From Stictocephala bisonia (taxonomy: Eukaryota > Arthropoda > Insecta > Hemiptera > Membracidae): a stretch of DNA of 64,000 nucleotides. Shown one piece after another: positions 1-13,300 of the stretch; the first letter of the stretch is position 1, and each line of letters begins with the position of its first letter. The notes beneath the pieces were generated by a model. That model was given only the letters and a program-made list of their open reading frames with translations, did not search any database and was not told the origin of the DNA. Position numbers and translations under genes: made by a program. The stretch lies in NCBI GenBank assembly GCA_035578905.1, contig JAQJVL010002188.1, forward strand, positions 1 through 64,000. The letters are read 5' to 3'.

Positions 1-147
1 TTTTGTATCAAAAGGATTGCATATATTTGTTATTCAATAGTTTGGTATAATATTTGGTTTTATATTTAGCTGTAACTGACACTATTGGCTGTATGGATTT
101 GTACGTTATGTCAATAAAAATGATTTTGAATTTGAATTTGAATTTAG
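1..147 (+). repeat. 3' end of a non-LTR retrotransposon
   Basis: The stretch ends in a polyadenylation-like AATAAA near 113 followed by a short TTTGAA-type tandem tail at about 122-147. This is how many insect LINE copies end. The copy continues off the left edge, so its coding part cannot be seen. The small minus-strand open frame across it is not credible as a gene. Confidence 0.5.
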
Positions 148-184
148 TACTACTGTAGTACACACACGCATAGTATCCTAACAT

Positions 185-312
185 GTACAGTTTTTGTGAT
201 AGGTAGGTTGGTGGATTCAACTTGTACATTGTGTGAATGATAGAATAGTGGGTGGATCCAACTTGTACTGTTTGCATGATGGGAAGGTGGGTGAGTCCAA
301 CTTACACTGTGA
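185..312. repeat. Degenerate tandem repeat, about 40 bp, 3 copies
   Basis: Three diverged units share a core like TCCAACTTGTACTGT followed by GGTGGGTG. The G-rich GGGTG and GTAC content recalls the larger minisatellites at 36, 42, 50 and 61 kb, but the match is loose. Confidence 0.45.
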
Positions 313-860
313 AATGAAATGAAAATTGTCTTTATTAGGCGGAGTTAGAACTATTAAGTCCTCTCTTCCAATCAACCTTATTTCCAAAAAATAAAATTTT
401 TTTAACTATATGAAATATATACAGTAAATTCTACAGTTTCTTAAATATCTACTTGTATATCCTAAAACAAAAGCAATGCCTTATATCAAAATTTTTGCTG
501 ATAAAAATGTCAAAACAAAATTACTGATATAAAAATATTATAGACATAAATCAATATTCAGAATTAATCATTTTTAATATCATACATCCCAAACACATAC
601 AAATCACTTATGAACCACAACCTACGCAACCCCCATCCTTTACATGAGCAATTCATTCACGCACCATTCACACACAACAAATTTTAAACATTCAGACATG
701 AAAAACAACTAACGCACAGCCTACTGGCTCCCAAATATAATAATAACATATATGATGGAAATTGGAAATTAATTTCGAAAACTAAAAAAAATAACAAATA
801 ATATTACTAAAAAATAAACTGTGTGTGTGAAGGGGAAAGGTGGATGGGTTCAACTTCTAT
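308..860 (-). repeat. 3' region of a non-LTR retrotransposon, minus strand
   Basis: Read on the minus strand, the sequence ends with an AATAAA signal followed by a TTTCAT-type repeated tail at 308-325. This is a usual LINE 3' end. The upstream part, to about 860, is AT-rich without an open frame and may be the 3' UTR. The inner boundary is uncertain. Confidence 0.4.
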
Positions 861-2840
861 CCACTTTTGACAAACCTAACCTAACATGGCCTACATATGA
901 AAATGTTGCATCGTAAACTATACATGTCATAAGAATTGCAACAAGACCAAGTAATTTATTTTACGACCTGTAGAAGCCAAGAAAACAATGTTTCAGGGAA
1001 TTGATAAGAATTTGTTATCTTGAAAAGTTAATATTCTAAAACTTATAAAGCTTATAGAATACCGTACATTCCTATCAACCAGGTTAATTAATATATATAA
1101 ATTTGATCCATTAACGGGCTTTTGATTAATAATGGTGTAAAATTGGTGTACAGTGAATAGTTAAATATCTGATACTTATTTTGTTCCAACTAGAAAAAAA
1201 ATGATTAATACTTGTAATAAAATTTAAAAATGCATATGTCATAACATAAAATTAAATAAGGAAAACAATGGTGTGGTTATATTTTCTGTATGCCTCTTAG
1301 TTCCTTAGAAAACAACCTTCAAACTCAGATGCACATAATTTATACGCCAACAGTATTAGATTTAGTTTCCTGACCATCAAAAACATTTACAACAAAACTA
1401 TTGAATCACTGAGTAATTTGATCCAGTTCACTTAAACTACTTAATGCACTAATTTTCCGATGTCATTTCTCTTGCAGTATACTCATATACGACCTTCCAC
1501 ACTGCACTGGAGATGATATTTTATTTTTTGATTAAAAAATCTATGTAAGAAGCCTTGATAGCCAGGTTATGTAAAATCTAATTGAAATTGTGAGTCAGAT
1601 GGTGCACTGTGGATGGACTATCAAGGTATATTATAAAGGATTCCTTCAATTTTTCTCTTGCCTTAAGAATTTAATTTCATAACTATATAGCTGTATTCTC
1701 TAAGTGTCTTGTTGGTGTGACTAAAGAATATGAAGTGTTAAATCATCTGACTAATGTGTGTATGAAAGATTTGCATTCATTCTCAACATCACACAGATTG
1801 TCTTCCAGTTCAATATGAATAAGGTCATAACATTTTTAGAATTTTAATTGATAGCAATTGCTTCTAAACAATATTGTTTTCAACAGTTAATAAGATTTAT
1901 GAGTTAAAGCCTTATCAGAAGGAAGTTGAACAGTGACCACTTGTCAGAGCGTATTTTAACAGATTTTCACTTGGCGACATAGAGGGTGGGGTGATAACAC
2001 ATGGTCTAGGAGTTAAGTTGAATAACGGAACCCCCCTATTTCACGAATGATCCAAGGCCCTTCCTGGACAAAGTTCATATTTTGAAACCTCAAAACGTGA
2101 ATTGACCCTTATTTTGGCATTACATTACTGAGATTTTCATATTTTTAAGAATATTTTGTTGGGAAACCAAGCTTTTGTTTTATTTTATTTTTAATAAAAA
2201 CTAATTAATATACAATAGCTTTGAATTATATTTTTGCTACAGTAGAACAAAATATTTAAAGTAAACAATAAATTGAAGGACGATTTTATTGTAGAAAATT
2301 TTGTTTGCCACACCCACCCACACGTTACACACTGCACTGCATTGACTGCTACGTGTATATCACTAGACTACACATGTGTACCTGACCTTGAACACAATAA
2401 AGTAACTCATTAATTCTAACTTTAACAAATCCTTTGTTTGTACTTTTTACAAAGCTTAAAAAGTGTAATAATTTGCATGAGGTCAAATTTTCAATTTTGA
2501 AAAACATCATTTAAATTGATGATTTTGTTGTTGAAAATTTGCCGGCATCAGCTACCTCCACTGGGCGACAAAATCTTGGAACTAGGCGACACTTGTGTCC
2601 CACAGTTATCATGTTATTTTATGCACTGCCACTCGTGCATAATGGTCTGGTATACAAGAAGAAAAATGTGCACTGATATTTCCTTGGGATCAAAACCAGT
2701 TATAATGTTATCAATACAAGATCCTCCCTGTGGATTGGGCCTGGTAATTACATTTATTACAATTTCTAAGGAAAAGTTATTTAATATATAAAGTAAACTC
2801 AAGAGAAGTTTGCCTCATCTGTTCTAAAAATGAATGTCAG
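861..2840. other. AT-rich stretch, no gene seen
   Basis: No coding signal, RNA gene or clear repeat was recognised. The short open frames around 2516-2802 overlap on both strands, lack recognisable motifs and look like chance. It may be intergenic sequence or an intron upstream of the receptor exons. Confidence 0.5.
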
Positions 2841-3290
2841 TACTGGTAGCACAGTTCTGTAACCCAGCTACTTGGGGACAAAGTGTTGAGGAGATTGTAG
2901 GCAATAAGTTCTATGCTCGGTCCTCTTAATACAGACATGGCATCCACTCAATGGTTGCCATCAACATGCCATTACTAGAGAAGTCTGGAGTGTCCATGTT
3001 GAATGGTAGTCAGGGTTCAGATGTTGTGTATGAAGAGAACTGTCAGGCTTGTCAGTTAGCTGAAAGTCAGACCAACACTACATGGTTTGGATTTCACGTA
3101 AAGATGTAAGTCCCTTTGTTGCCCTGGGTATTGGGCTATTAATAAATAGCTCTTTCTGAGAAACAGTTGACCTTAGTTTGTAACAATGACTACATTCATT
3201 CATCTACACTCATCAAACTCATTTGCCCCTAATATTCGCCAATATCTTGACGATCGGCGTCTTACTAATGCATAATGAATATTGAAGTCC
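2841..3290 (+). repeat. SINE family B, near full-length copy
   Basis: This copy matches others at 49133-49540 (+) and 28170-28622 (-), with a fragment at 10722-10870. Its head contains ACCCAGCTACTTGGGGACAA, and its last 190 bases match the tail of SINE family A, including the motif CTTGACGATCGGCGTCTTA. A B-box-like GGTTTGGATTTC lies near 3085. Family membership is seen directly in the sequence. Calling it a SINE is inference from its length, dispersal and tail. Confidence 0.7.
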
Positions 3291-4002
3291 CCACAAAATA
3301 CTTATTTCAAATAACCCTATACAACAAGGCCTACTCAAGTCCGTATCTTATACCACTGCTGTGTCTACAATACATTGCATTAGTAGGATAACCTTGTACA
3401 CTTAATGAAAGCTGAATGTCCAACGTAAGCCAGTGTTCTGTTAAACAAGCTATCAATCTCACAGAGGTGGAGAACCTCAGCTCACCAACATTATTACCCA
3501 TTGATTGTATGTTTTGATAGGAAGTGATTATTTTATGGGGCTTATAAGTGTTTTTTGATTTCAGGAACTTCTAGAAAAAGATCATTACATTTAATTTTTA
3601 CAGTTTTAAACTATGTTCTTAGTAATTAATTGGTAAATCCAGCTTAGTCCACATTAATCGTTTAAAACATTTATTGCAGTTTTTTTCCATTTTGTTCATG
3701 GTGTTTACTTGTTAGGAAATGATAAATTATGAGAAAAGGCTTTTGGATGAACGTAATATATTATTGGTTGAAATGATCTCAGAACGTTTGTGCTAATTTG
3801 CACTGTCTAAAATTAGTACTTCAGTTAGTCAAAATAGTTTTATATGCATTGTTTTTAATAATGTGAAAAAGTGCCTCTCTAAGACAAGAATATTGTACAG
3901 GGCTGTTGTTATTTGTTCCCAAAATAGCAATAATACTGTACATCATCTCTACTTAGTTCCACTTTCCTATTAACCTTAAACAACACATGGGGGTGTTTTC
4001 TT
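3291..4002. other. AT-rich stretch, no gene seen
   Basis: No open frame, repeat or RNA gene was recognised between the SINE copy and the LINE remnant. Confidence 0.5.
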
Positions 4003-4755
4003 TTTTTTCGGAGCGAGGAGGTAAAAATTCATTTATGAACGAGGCGTATGGGACTCTCGGTTTCCTGAACTACCCACTATAAATATCCCTCTTCTACTAA
4101 GACTAGCCTTGAACCGGTTATAACAATACTTTGGGCTAGGATTATTAATTATTATTTGTCTTCAAGGCATTTCACAGTCTACACCCCCTAAGTTAGCGGT
4201 CTAGATCTATCTTCTTTTCCCAAAGTATGCCCTCAGTGTACCGGTCTACACGGTTCCAAGTGTCTTCCCCTCGTAGCATGCCACCTACAACATAATCCGG
4301 GTTGAAGTCATGGATCTCTGCAGTCAGAGCAACTCTTCTCAGGCTCCAACAGTCACATGGGAAAAAGGTCTGCTCTACTGTATCCTGGATGCCAGGGCAG
4401 TATATGCAATTGGGGCTCTGCCTTCTCCATCTTGAGCAGGCATGAGTGGAAGTATCCATTGCCAGAAAGAAACTGGGGTCTCAAGGAACCAGACCTCCAC
4501 ATGTTCTTGTTCCACATAAGGTCGAATTTCCCTAATAAGCCTCATGGTCCAACGTTCTCTTGGGTTGGTTTCCCAATCAGCCTGCAAGCTTTAGAATGAA
4601 CGTTCTTGCTCTTCTGTTGCAATAGTCTCTCTGTTATCCCCTAACCTCCTTTGGTGTACTGCCAGTCGCTCCCTAGCGAGAAAAACAATAGGAATGACAC
4701 TGGCGATCACTCTCCCTGTCTGGCAATCTCCGGCAACATAGGGTAGTAGGGTGGG
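4003..4755 (-). pseudogene. Degenerate non-LTR retrotransposon, end of ORF2 and 3' UTR
   Basis: On the minus strand, successive frames give stretches typical of the region after the reverse transcriptase in R1/Jockey-like elements. These are a GRVIASVIPIVFLARERL-type segment (about 4750-4680), then RLAVHQRRLGDNRE, then a WETNPRERWTMRLIREI segment (4587-4375). Last comes a C-x2-C knuckle with the pattern C-x2-C-x9-E-x7-C, ending at a stop near 4193. At least two frame changes separate these pieces, so it is dead. The 3' UTR ends in a CTCCTCGCTCC block and a short A tail at 4003-4010. Homology is inferred from motif order. Confidence 0.7.
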
Positions 4756-4924
4756 TATCACTGTCAACATTATACTTGAGTAGAATATAAAGGAGGACTG
4801 TTAACATTAAGCTAAGTAGCTGAATAGCTAAGTTTTAATATTGTAAAGGGGAAAGTCTCTGTACTAAAGTATATAATATACATACACAGAATAATAAATA
4901 TTTAAATTCTTTCTTAAATTATAT

Positions 4925-5025
4925 CATACTAGGGGAAAACCCTGCACGCTTCACGTGCCAACCCTCTCCCTCACTGCGCTCGTGACACCTCAGCCTTCGG
5001 CCTCGGCATACGACTTTTGACAACA
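4925..5025. repeat. GC-rich dispersed repeat fragment
   Basis: A GC-rich island contains TCACTGCGCTCGTGA and GGCCTTCGGCCTCGG. A related fragment lies at 29475-29640 and a looser one at 52500-52690. No coding content was seen. It is probably part of an unidentified mobile element. Confidence 0.4.
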
Positions 5026-5586
5026 AATATGTGTGGTTAAACTATATTAAGGAAAATCATAATACAGTATGTACATTTATTTGTAGTAGCTTACACATTG
5101 CATTTGGTTTTAACCTATTTACAGTTTAAATACAAACACTCAATGTTATCACTAAGATTGTGATCTATTAACCTTCTCAATATTATATACATCATTATGT
5201 ACATTATAACAGCTATTAAAATTACGTTTACATCATTGTTTATATTTGAACATCTTTTACCTTTTGATTAATCTATATCCCTCTCCATGTTAAGCTTATG
5301 GCCAAAAATTGTACATTGAGGGCTTCCTGTACCCTTCATGGTAAAAATATTGATCATTCGAAACCTTATTGCACAACTAACGAATAGAGGCAAAATTTTT
5401 AACACCTTAAGCGTTAAAATTGATGAAGTTATTATGGGAGGAGTAGCATTGACAAAAAACGGCTTCACATATTATATATAAGGATATGATTTATACCATT
5501 GTCATATAAATTATACATAATATAACATATATACAATTATTTTGGCAGACACAACTCTACAAATACACTAAAATATTTATAGTCAT
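5026..5586. other. AT-rich stretch, no gene seen
   Basis: Nothing recognisable. A 66-codon minus-strand frame at 5268-5468 has no motif and is judged to be chance. Confidence 0.5.
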
Positions 5587-5860
5587 TTTAGAGGGCTGTT
5601 AAGATTGGATGTGAGTAGCTTAGATAAGAGGGTTGTCAACATTGAGCATGAGTAGCTTAGATAAGAGGGTTGTCAACATTGAGCATGAGTAGCTTAGATA
5701 AGAGTTCTGTCAACATTGTTCATGACTAGCTTAGATAAGAGGGTTGTCAACATTGAGCATGAGTAGCTTAGATAAGAGGGTTGTCAACATTGAGCATGAG
5801 TAGCTTAGATAAGAGTTCTGTCAACATTGTACATGACTAGCTTAGATAAGATTGTTGTCA
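5587..5860. repeat. 37-bp tandem repeat, about 7 copies
   Basis: The unit contains GTTGTCAACATTGAGCATG and AGTAGCTTAGATAAGA. Copies alternate between GAGGGTTGTC and GAGTTCTGTC starts, giving a dimer or trimer pattern. Diverged relatives of the unit continue upstream near 4770-4840. Confidence 0.85.
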
Positions 5861-6526
5861 AACCTTATATAAAATTTAATTTCTTAGATTAAATGTAAAT
5901 TGTGTTATTGTGGTTTTTCTCATATATGCACATCAAGTGGCAGAGGAAGCAGTACTATTTTTAGAACCTAATTAGGAGAGTTCAACAGTGGGTAGGGAAG
6001 GGTGATGCCAAAACCAACTCAACTTTACTTGGCCACTGCTACAGTCTTGTTTGATTGTGTTCACTTGATGTCTATTTAATTGCAATTGTTTTGAAACTTA
6101 ATAAAGGTTATTAAGTTATTTAATAAACTAATAAAATATATTTTAAATTATAATATTGGTTAAATATTTGTATTGGGTATGTCTTTGCCTTTAGCATTAA
6201 GTATTTTAAATTGAATATAAATCTGAATGTTTCAGACTATGATATCAGATTTTTATTTATGATTTTTGCTTATTTCCATGTTTTTATTGACACTTCAGTG
6301 CTAAAAAATAAATTTGAAACATGAAAAATATTCCTATTATATTTTTGTACATGGTCCGCAGTTACACAGTTGCTGTAGTTCTACAGTTTAGTTACTGAAT
6401 CATGCATATCTATTACGTAGCCCAATTTTTTTACAAAGTTTGTACTGGTCAGGCTTCAAATTGCTCAGTGCATGGTTCAAGGTTCAAATTAGCAATTGAA
6501 CTGGCAGTCCGTATTTAACTCATTAA
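5861..6526. other. AT-rich stretch, no gene seen
   Basis: No feature was recognised apart from general AT richness. Confidence 0.5.
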
Positions 6527-6830
6527 ATTTATTTATTTATTTTATTTATTTTTTATTTATTTATTTATTCATAAGACGCCGATCGTCAAGATATGGGCGA
6601 ATATGGATTTCGAATGAGTGTGATGAGTGTAGATGAGCGAATGTAGTCATTGTTACAAACTAAGGCCGACTATTCCTTAGAAAGTGTCATTAATTAATAG
6701 CCCAATGACAAATGAACAGCCGGTGGTTATCAGCTGATCCTTCTCAAAATGTGTTATGACTCTGATTGGGATCGAACTGAGAATCTTTAGCTTATGAAGC
6801 TGGTATTGAACCAACTACGCTACCAACCAA
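6527..6830 (-). repeat. SINE family A, tRNA-Met-like head, full copy
   Basis: Read on the minus strand, the head has a perfect A box TAGCGTAGTTGG and a B box AGTTCGATCCC. Between them is an anticodon-like loop TTCATAA, which suggests a tRNA-Met ancestor. The body follows, then the tail CTTGACGATCGGCGTCTTA and a TTTA-type simple repeat at 6527-6570. Other copies are at 39755-40007 (-) and 22131-22302 (+, lacking the head). Confidence 0.8.
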
Positions 6831-7217
6831 TAAATAATATTCATACACATGCACCCTTGGGCTGTATGAACTGATGGTTGAAGTTAATAAAAAAAGTACT
6901 GTAAAAATAACAATAAGAATATTTTATAAATTCGTCAAAAAGGAAACACAGACTTATAAACATATACTCAACATGCAATATTATGATTTCAAAAAGTCTT
7001 CAATAGGTTGAGACAGCCAGACTGTTGAGTGTTGGCGAAGAGAGGAACACAAATAAAATTAAAAAGTTCTTACTTTAGGCATGGCTTACACAACCTCTAA
7101 CAATAACTGAGCCTTCAGAACTATTTGTTTATATCTTTTACACTTAACACTTTATCATGTCTAAATTAGATATTCTATTTAGATATAAATCAAAACTTTA
7201 CTAAATGTTTGTTCAAG

Positions 7218-7370
7218 GTGGATTATTTGATGTAAAAGATGAATTACTGGAACAAACATTTGTTTATGCTACCGAATGGGTCAATACTCATGCAGATCTG
7301 CATCAGTTCAATCTTGAAGCTAATACACTGAGAGTTGATGCGTACAACAGCTATGGGGTATCTACATCAG
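7218..7370 (+). CDS. Receptor exon 1 visible (amino-terminal domain start)
   Basis: Residues 1-50 begin GLFDV, the usual first strand of the kainate receptor amino-terminal domain just after the signal peptide. The exon opens two bases into a codon after an AG at 7216-7217. An upstream exon ending in one base must supply the preceding glycine. The donor is GTGAGT. An ATG at 7205 lies before the acceptor and is probably intronic. Confidence 0.85.
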
Positions 7371-10300
7371 GTGAGTACATATTTCTGGCAAAAACACTTG
7401 AAAGTAACTATTAAAAATAGTTGCTAGCTAAACTAATACAAACAAATCTATATTTTACAATTGTTCGTAGATATTAGAATGAATTTGTGTGTACCGAGTT
7501 TCTAATTACTAGCTGGTCCTGAGTAGGACAATCAAAAGCTTCACAATTTGTTTAGGAAAACCAAAATATATATTTTAGGAATCTTATTTATTGTCAAATT
7601 GATGTGCAGTGCTGGATTAAGCTCTAGGCCAATGAAGCAGCCACTTTGGTGCCTCTGGCTCTGGAAGGGCCTCCACGGGCCTCAAAAGAAAAAAAATGTT
7701 TTTGACCAGATCAGAAGTCAATGGTTTTAACGTTGGTAAAATTAAAATGATGTATTGGGCTTAACCTAATTAAGAACAGAAACTGTTATAATGAATGGGT
7801 TCTGGGTCTCTATTCTAGAGGGGATAAACTAAGAAGTATGACACTTATGTGAAAATATTGAACTTGGTATCGCTGTCCGATTATTGAGTTCGCTTCTTGA
7901 CTGCTTGGAATCTCAACGAACTAATTTTGACCATTACGAACAAAAGGCCTGTAAACTTAACAACTTGGATTATTCTGACAAGTAAAAGAAAAAAAAAAAA
8001 AACAAAGAAGCGACAATTTGATGAAGGTAAATGCCAGTGATGTTTTTCTTCAGAAGAAAGACAAATTCAAAGTTCAGACATTCTTACCTATTCTGGATAG
8101 GCTGATTGCTGAGTTAAATCAAAGTTTGAAAGCGTACCAAATAGTTAACACATTGTTCAGTGTCTTGTGTGCATTTCCAGCACTAACTGATACTCAAATA
8201 CAGGAGGGAGCTTCAAAGTTAATTGAACATTACCCTAATGATATGGAGCAAGAAAGGAGACACAAAATAGTACAATTTAAACATTTCATAGCTCAGTTTC
8301 CATTGCAGCTTCAGAATCGTATGTTCTTTTATGTGAACACAATCTGCAATCGACATTCCAAATTTGGCAGTTGCTCTCAGAATATATCTAACAATACAGC
8401 TCTACAATGGTTCAAAGGAGACTTGCTTCACTTGCCATAATGTCAATAAAAAATGATATTTTGTAGAGTTTGGATTTCAAGCAGCTGTTGAGGCTAGCCA
8501 TATGGATTGGGGGGGGGGGTGTAATGGGGGTCCTCATGACCTTTCTTGCTTTGGGGCCTCAATGGGCCTCTGGCTCTTGATAACAACCTTAATCTGGCTC
8601 TGTTGATATGTGAGGGAAGAAGGACATATTTGTTGATGAATGGAAGAGTGGCACCTCTTGGATTGAGGTTTACATAAGCAGTTATTTACAGTATACTTAT
8701 ACGGTTGAGTCAAAACCAGCAAAAAGATAAAAGAAGAGATTGGTGCAAAGATTAAAAGATGAAGAGGATTGTGGGACTAATAAGGAGAGGTAGGCCTCAC
8801 GAAATAATACATTTTCTTAAACTAAAACCACAAATTTATTAATGTTTTGTTAGTTTTAAAATTAGTCATTTACTTTTTACATTATTAATGTTAGTACAAA
8901 ATAAGAACAACCTTCCTATAATTTTAGCTGATTTATTAGTCTTCTGCTAAGAATCACTAAACAATTCTTTTACATTTGTAATGAACAAAATTAAGACTAA
9001 TATAGAAGATAACCAAAGATATTTGATGAACATTTTTGTAAGTTAGGGTTAAAATAAATGCCCCTTTAAGACTTGTCTTGGTCTTGAAGCAAAATTAAAT
9101 GCTATTTTTTAAGTTAAATAAAATTAACCATTCTACACACAGAAAGTTATATTATTAAGGGATCACAGAGGGAAATTTTTACGAATCCAAGGGTTCACTC
9201 TTGATGATTTTTAGTTTAATTTTAATTTTCAGTTTTATTGTTTAAATTAAGTTCAACCACATACTTGCTTGTTACAGTTTGCGAGATGCTTGGTTATGGT
9301 GTAGCTGGAGTATTTGGTCCTCATTCAGTAGAAACCAGCGACCATGTCCAGTCTGTTTGTGATGCAATGGAGATTCCTCACGTTGAAATGAGGTGGGACT
9401 CTCGTCAGCGGAGAGGCTCCTGCCTTGTTAATCTATTCCCCCATCCATCCACTATCACTAAAGTAAGTGCATTTAATGGATTATTTTTATTTCATCAATT
9501 TTTGTAAGTGTTTTAACCGAGATCTAGTATTATATTTGGAGAGATTTAAGGTTATATAGAAAGATAAATTTGTAAGAACTCTTTGTCATAGAATAGAATA
9601 TAAGGAAATTGGATTATAATTACGAAATAAGTCAACACCAGTTCTAATCTTGTTTAGCGAAATAAATAAATATCAATATAATTGAGGTTATGCTCTGTGA
9701 AGAAAAGCCTCTAACAATGCTAACATCATTTCTATGGAGAATTTTAACATAAGATATAGGACTGAAGAATACCTGTAGAATATAGCCTTGCAAAATGAGA
9801 TTTTCAAGGAATAGTGTGGAAGTGAACAGAATAGATAATAAAGAATAAAATTTCACTCAGTTTAGTGCAATTACTGAGAAGCAATTACTGAATAGAATTG
9901 AAAGTATCAAATAAGATGAATAATAGTATTATTCGTGTATGATAGTATTAAAACTGTGGCTATAAACACGTGAAAAGGACTGGGGATTTTAGGGTCTCAC
10001 GAAGAGTCCATGAGGTAGAAATGGAGCGAAAGACACCAAAGTAAAGGAGAAGTAAAGAAAGATCTTGAAAGAAAAGGAGGAGACTGGGTGAGACTGGCAG
10101 AAAAGAAAAGATGGAAAGACAGAAGAGGGAATTGAAGACAGAAGATAAATAATATAAAATTGAACCAAGATTCACTGTACAGGAGGACAAGTTGAAAGCC
10201 TGTTATTATTTAAGTTTTTGAAAGCATTCAATTAATGTATCTAAATTTGATGCGCTGTTATTACTCAGCCTCTTGTTTGTGATTAAATAATTTTGTTTAT

Positions 10301-13300
10301 AAGTAGACTTTATTTTCTCTTAAATGTTATACAGATATCTTTTGTACCTCTTTTTAATATTGTTCAGGTATTTGTGGATCTTGTAAGGCTATACAACTGG
10401 GGAACCTTCACTCTAGTGTATCAAAACAATGATGGACTGATAAGACTTAATGGCCTCCTCACTTACTATGATCACAAAGGATTCCCAGTGACTGTGCGTC
10501 AGCTGGATGAAGGCACAAACTACAGGTAAACACTGAATAATAAGTACGAGTCAATCATAGGGAATCAAAATTGTTTTCCCTTGAAAAGCTAAGCTTTAGC
10601 AATCTACAAATTTCCAATGATTAGTGTGCATTATTAAAATTTCCAATGCTTAACTTGTTAATCAGCCTCCATAAATCAGAGTTATCCATTTGTTACGATA
10701 ACAAATATACTATTTGTCGGTGCTTGTGATGCAGTGCTGTAGCCCAGCTTCTTGAGAACAAAGTGCGATATCCTAGACAATAGGTTCTGTTCTTTGTTCT
10801 CTTAATACAGAGACAGTATTCGCTCATTGATTGCCATCAGTGTGGACACTATTAGAGAAGTCTAGGTGAAATTGAGTGTTCCATATATGCTTATACGGTT
10901 GTTATAGCTTGTAACATTGAAAAACTCTTCAGAGTAGAGCAATGTTTATAACTAGTGTAAAGATAAAAATAAGATATTAAGAGAGATAGAGGTCTCTCTA
11001 AAAACTCCTGAAGATAAATGTAGCATTGAACATTATTGTTCTATTAAATGTTGTTCTTTATTTTGTGGGTATTGAATCTATGTTTAGTGGACTTAACCTC
11101 ACATGTGAATTTGCTAATTCCATTAACCTTCTATTACATTAATTCCTGGTCCAGTGCCCTCTAGCGTAACCTCAAATTTTCATAAATTCAGCTGATTTTG
11201 TAATCTTATTCTGAAGTTGGTGATCAGAGTGTAGCATTTTAATAATTGTTAATTAAATGATAACAAAAATATTTCATTGGAAGTTGTTGTAAAGTTTTAT
11301 TTAAGCACCTTAAAACTTGTACAAAAATCTCTAAGAGCACTTTATAAATTATTTTCTAGACCAGTAATGAGAAGGATCAAGAACTCAGAGCAGAAAAACA
11401 TAGTTTTGGATTGCTCAGCAGACATACTCTATGATGTGCTGCTTCATGCTCAACAAGTCGGACTTATGGGCACTGAGTACAACTACATCATCACATCTTT
11501 CGTAAGTCCTAATGTTTTGTAACTATTTACAACAGTATATATTGATGGAGGTGTACATAGATGTGCCTTTGACTTGTCATGATGGTTTATGGTGAGATGA
11601 GGGACATTAACAGCTGATTCGATTTGATTGGTAGCAAATAACAGCTGATTGATGATTTAAATCGAATCAAAGAAAATTTAAACATACAGTATGGAAGCTT
11701 ATTTTTGTAAACAAAATTGTAATTATATAAATGATAATGATATAAAGAAATAAAATTATCCATTAGATGTAATTAGTTGGTAGCTAAAATAAATTTATGA
11801 TCCATTGACCAACATCAGTATAATATAATGATCTATTTTTTACTCAGTGGAACAGTCTTAGTTTTGGAACATGATTAGTACTACTATCAAAAAATTAAAG
11901 GCATTCGCACAGCCATACGTCTCCATATATACTATTTGTTCACGTGATACTATAAAGACTATCCATTGAGGTTTACAGTTTAAATCTTATGGGGCAAATA
12001 TAAGGTGGGGCAAATCTTACTCACAGTGACATGGTAGCAAGAAACATGTATATCGGTCCTGCTGGTTGAGGTTGTGTTTAGTAAGTGCGTACATACTAGG
12101 CATTAACACTAAAAGTACAGTTCAAGATGAGTGTTAGTTACATTTACAGAGATAGTGTTATTGCAAACAAACTATTTGTTATTACTTGCAGTGATTAAAA
12201 GATGTTGGAATGATATGAAATATACAAATTTTGCAGATCACCTTACTGAGTCACATGCCCCGAGGCCCAAACATGTAACACTTGATAAATGGGGCTAAAC
12301 AAGCTAAGCTAAGTAATAAGCTAAGTTTGGTCACTCGTCAAGAATTATATGCTGCTTTCAGCTTCATCAGAAACTTACAATAATCATGATTAAAAACCCC
12401 TGTCAATGATGATGCCATGTCTACAGTCATGATTTTCCATTTGATTAGACAATGGCATTTATAAAAAGACTGTTAGGCCAGCTACTCATTGCCAAGACAA
12501 GACAAAAAGTGTTATCTAGTCTCGTCGCGTCTTGTTTTGTCAACAGTGTGTAACACAGAAAAAACAAAACAAGAAAATACAAAATGTTTTGCCTTGTCAG
12601 TCTTGTTTTGTCTCGTCAGTGAGCGGTTGGACTTAACACTAGTGAAAGTAAGTTGTATGTATGTGCCAGTTAACTCCAACTGCTCATTAAATAATAGTCT
12701 CTGTTATAAGCATGAGTGTTTTACAACGCCACTGGCACTTTGCTGTATATATGTTGTTGTCTTGCCACTCAGGATAGCTGTGTTACTTCACAGAACCTGG
12801 AACTAACCTGGTAACTACTGTCACAAGGTTATAGAGGTCAATATCTAGGAATACACTTCACTGATACCAGGGGCGGTCTGGCCAGGTCGGCGATTGCCGA
12901 GGCACCGGGGTTATAGGGGCCCCCAAATGACCTCTCAAATTTGGAATATTATTTTACTTACCAACAAAACAAACATATTGGTTTCTTAACGAGCAACGTA
13001 CTGTGATATGGCAAAAATATTTGAGTAAAATCTGTTAATTCACATTGAAGGAACGATTTAATGAAATCAAAAGGATTGAAAAATTCCCTGAAAATGTGCT
13101 TCAAGAGTCAAAATATAAATATAAATTCAAAATAATTGTAAGATTGATAGAATTGTTACTACTTAAGTTCAAAAAGTTTGCAGACCAACAGAAAATTTTT
13201 GTAAACGTCGAAGGTCCATGTGAAAGAGAGAAGGGATATACAGTTCAAAAAAGTCCGGTGAAAAGTAAGACCTAGAGTTGGAAGAAGCCTGATTATAGGA

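Larger units (their letters stand above)
7371..9277 (+). other. Intron holding a hAT element
   Basis: The intron runs from GTGAGT to TTACAG. It contains the hAT copy at 7607-8602. The rest, 8611-9277, is AT-rich and shows nothing else. Confidence 0.8.

Noticed and set aside
2516..2802. Small frames on both strands as the receptor signal-peptide exon
   Set aside because: No signal peptide followed by an IRIG-like end and donor could be found.
12489..12806. 105-codon frame as a gene
   Set aside because: It is low-complexity and overlaps an imperfect inverted AGACAAGAC repeat in a receptor intron, with no domain.
13045..13275. Transposase of the hAT element at 12868
   Set aside because: The lysine-rich 76-codon frame shows no zinc finger, catalytic or dimerisation motif.
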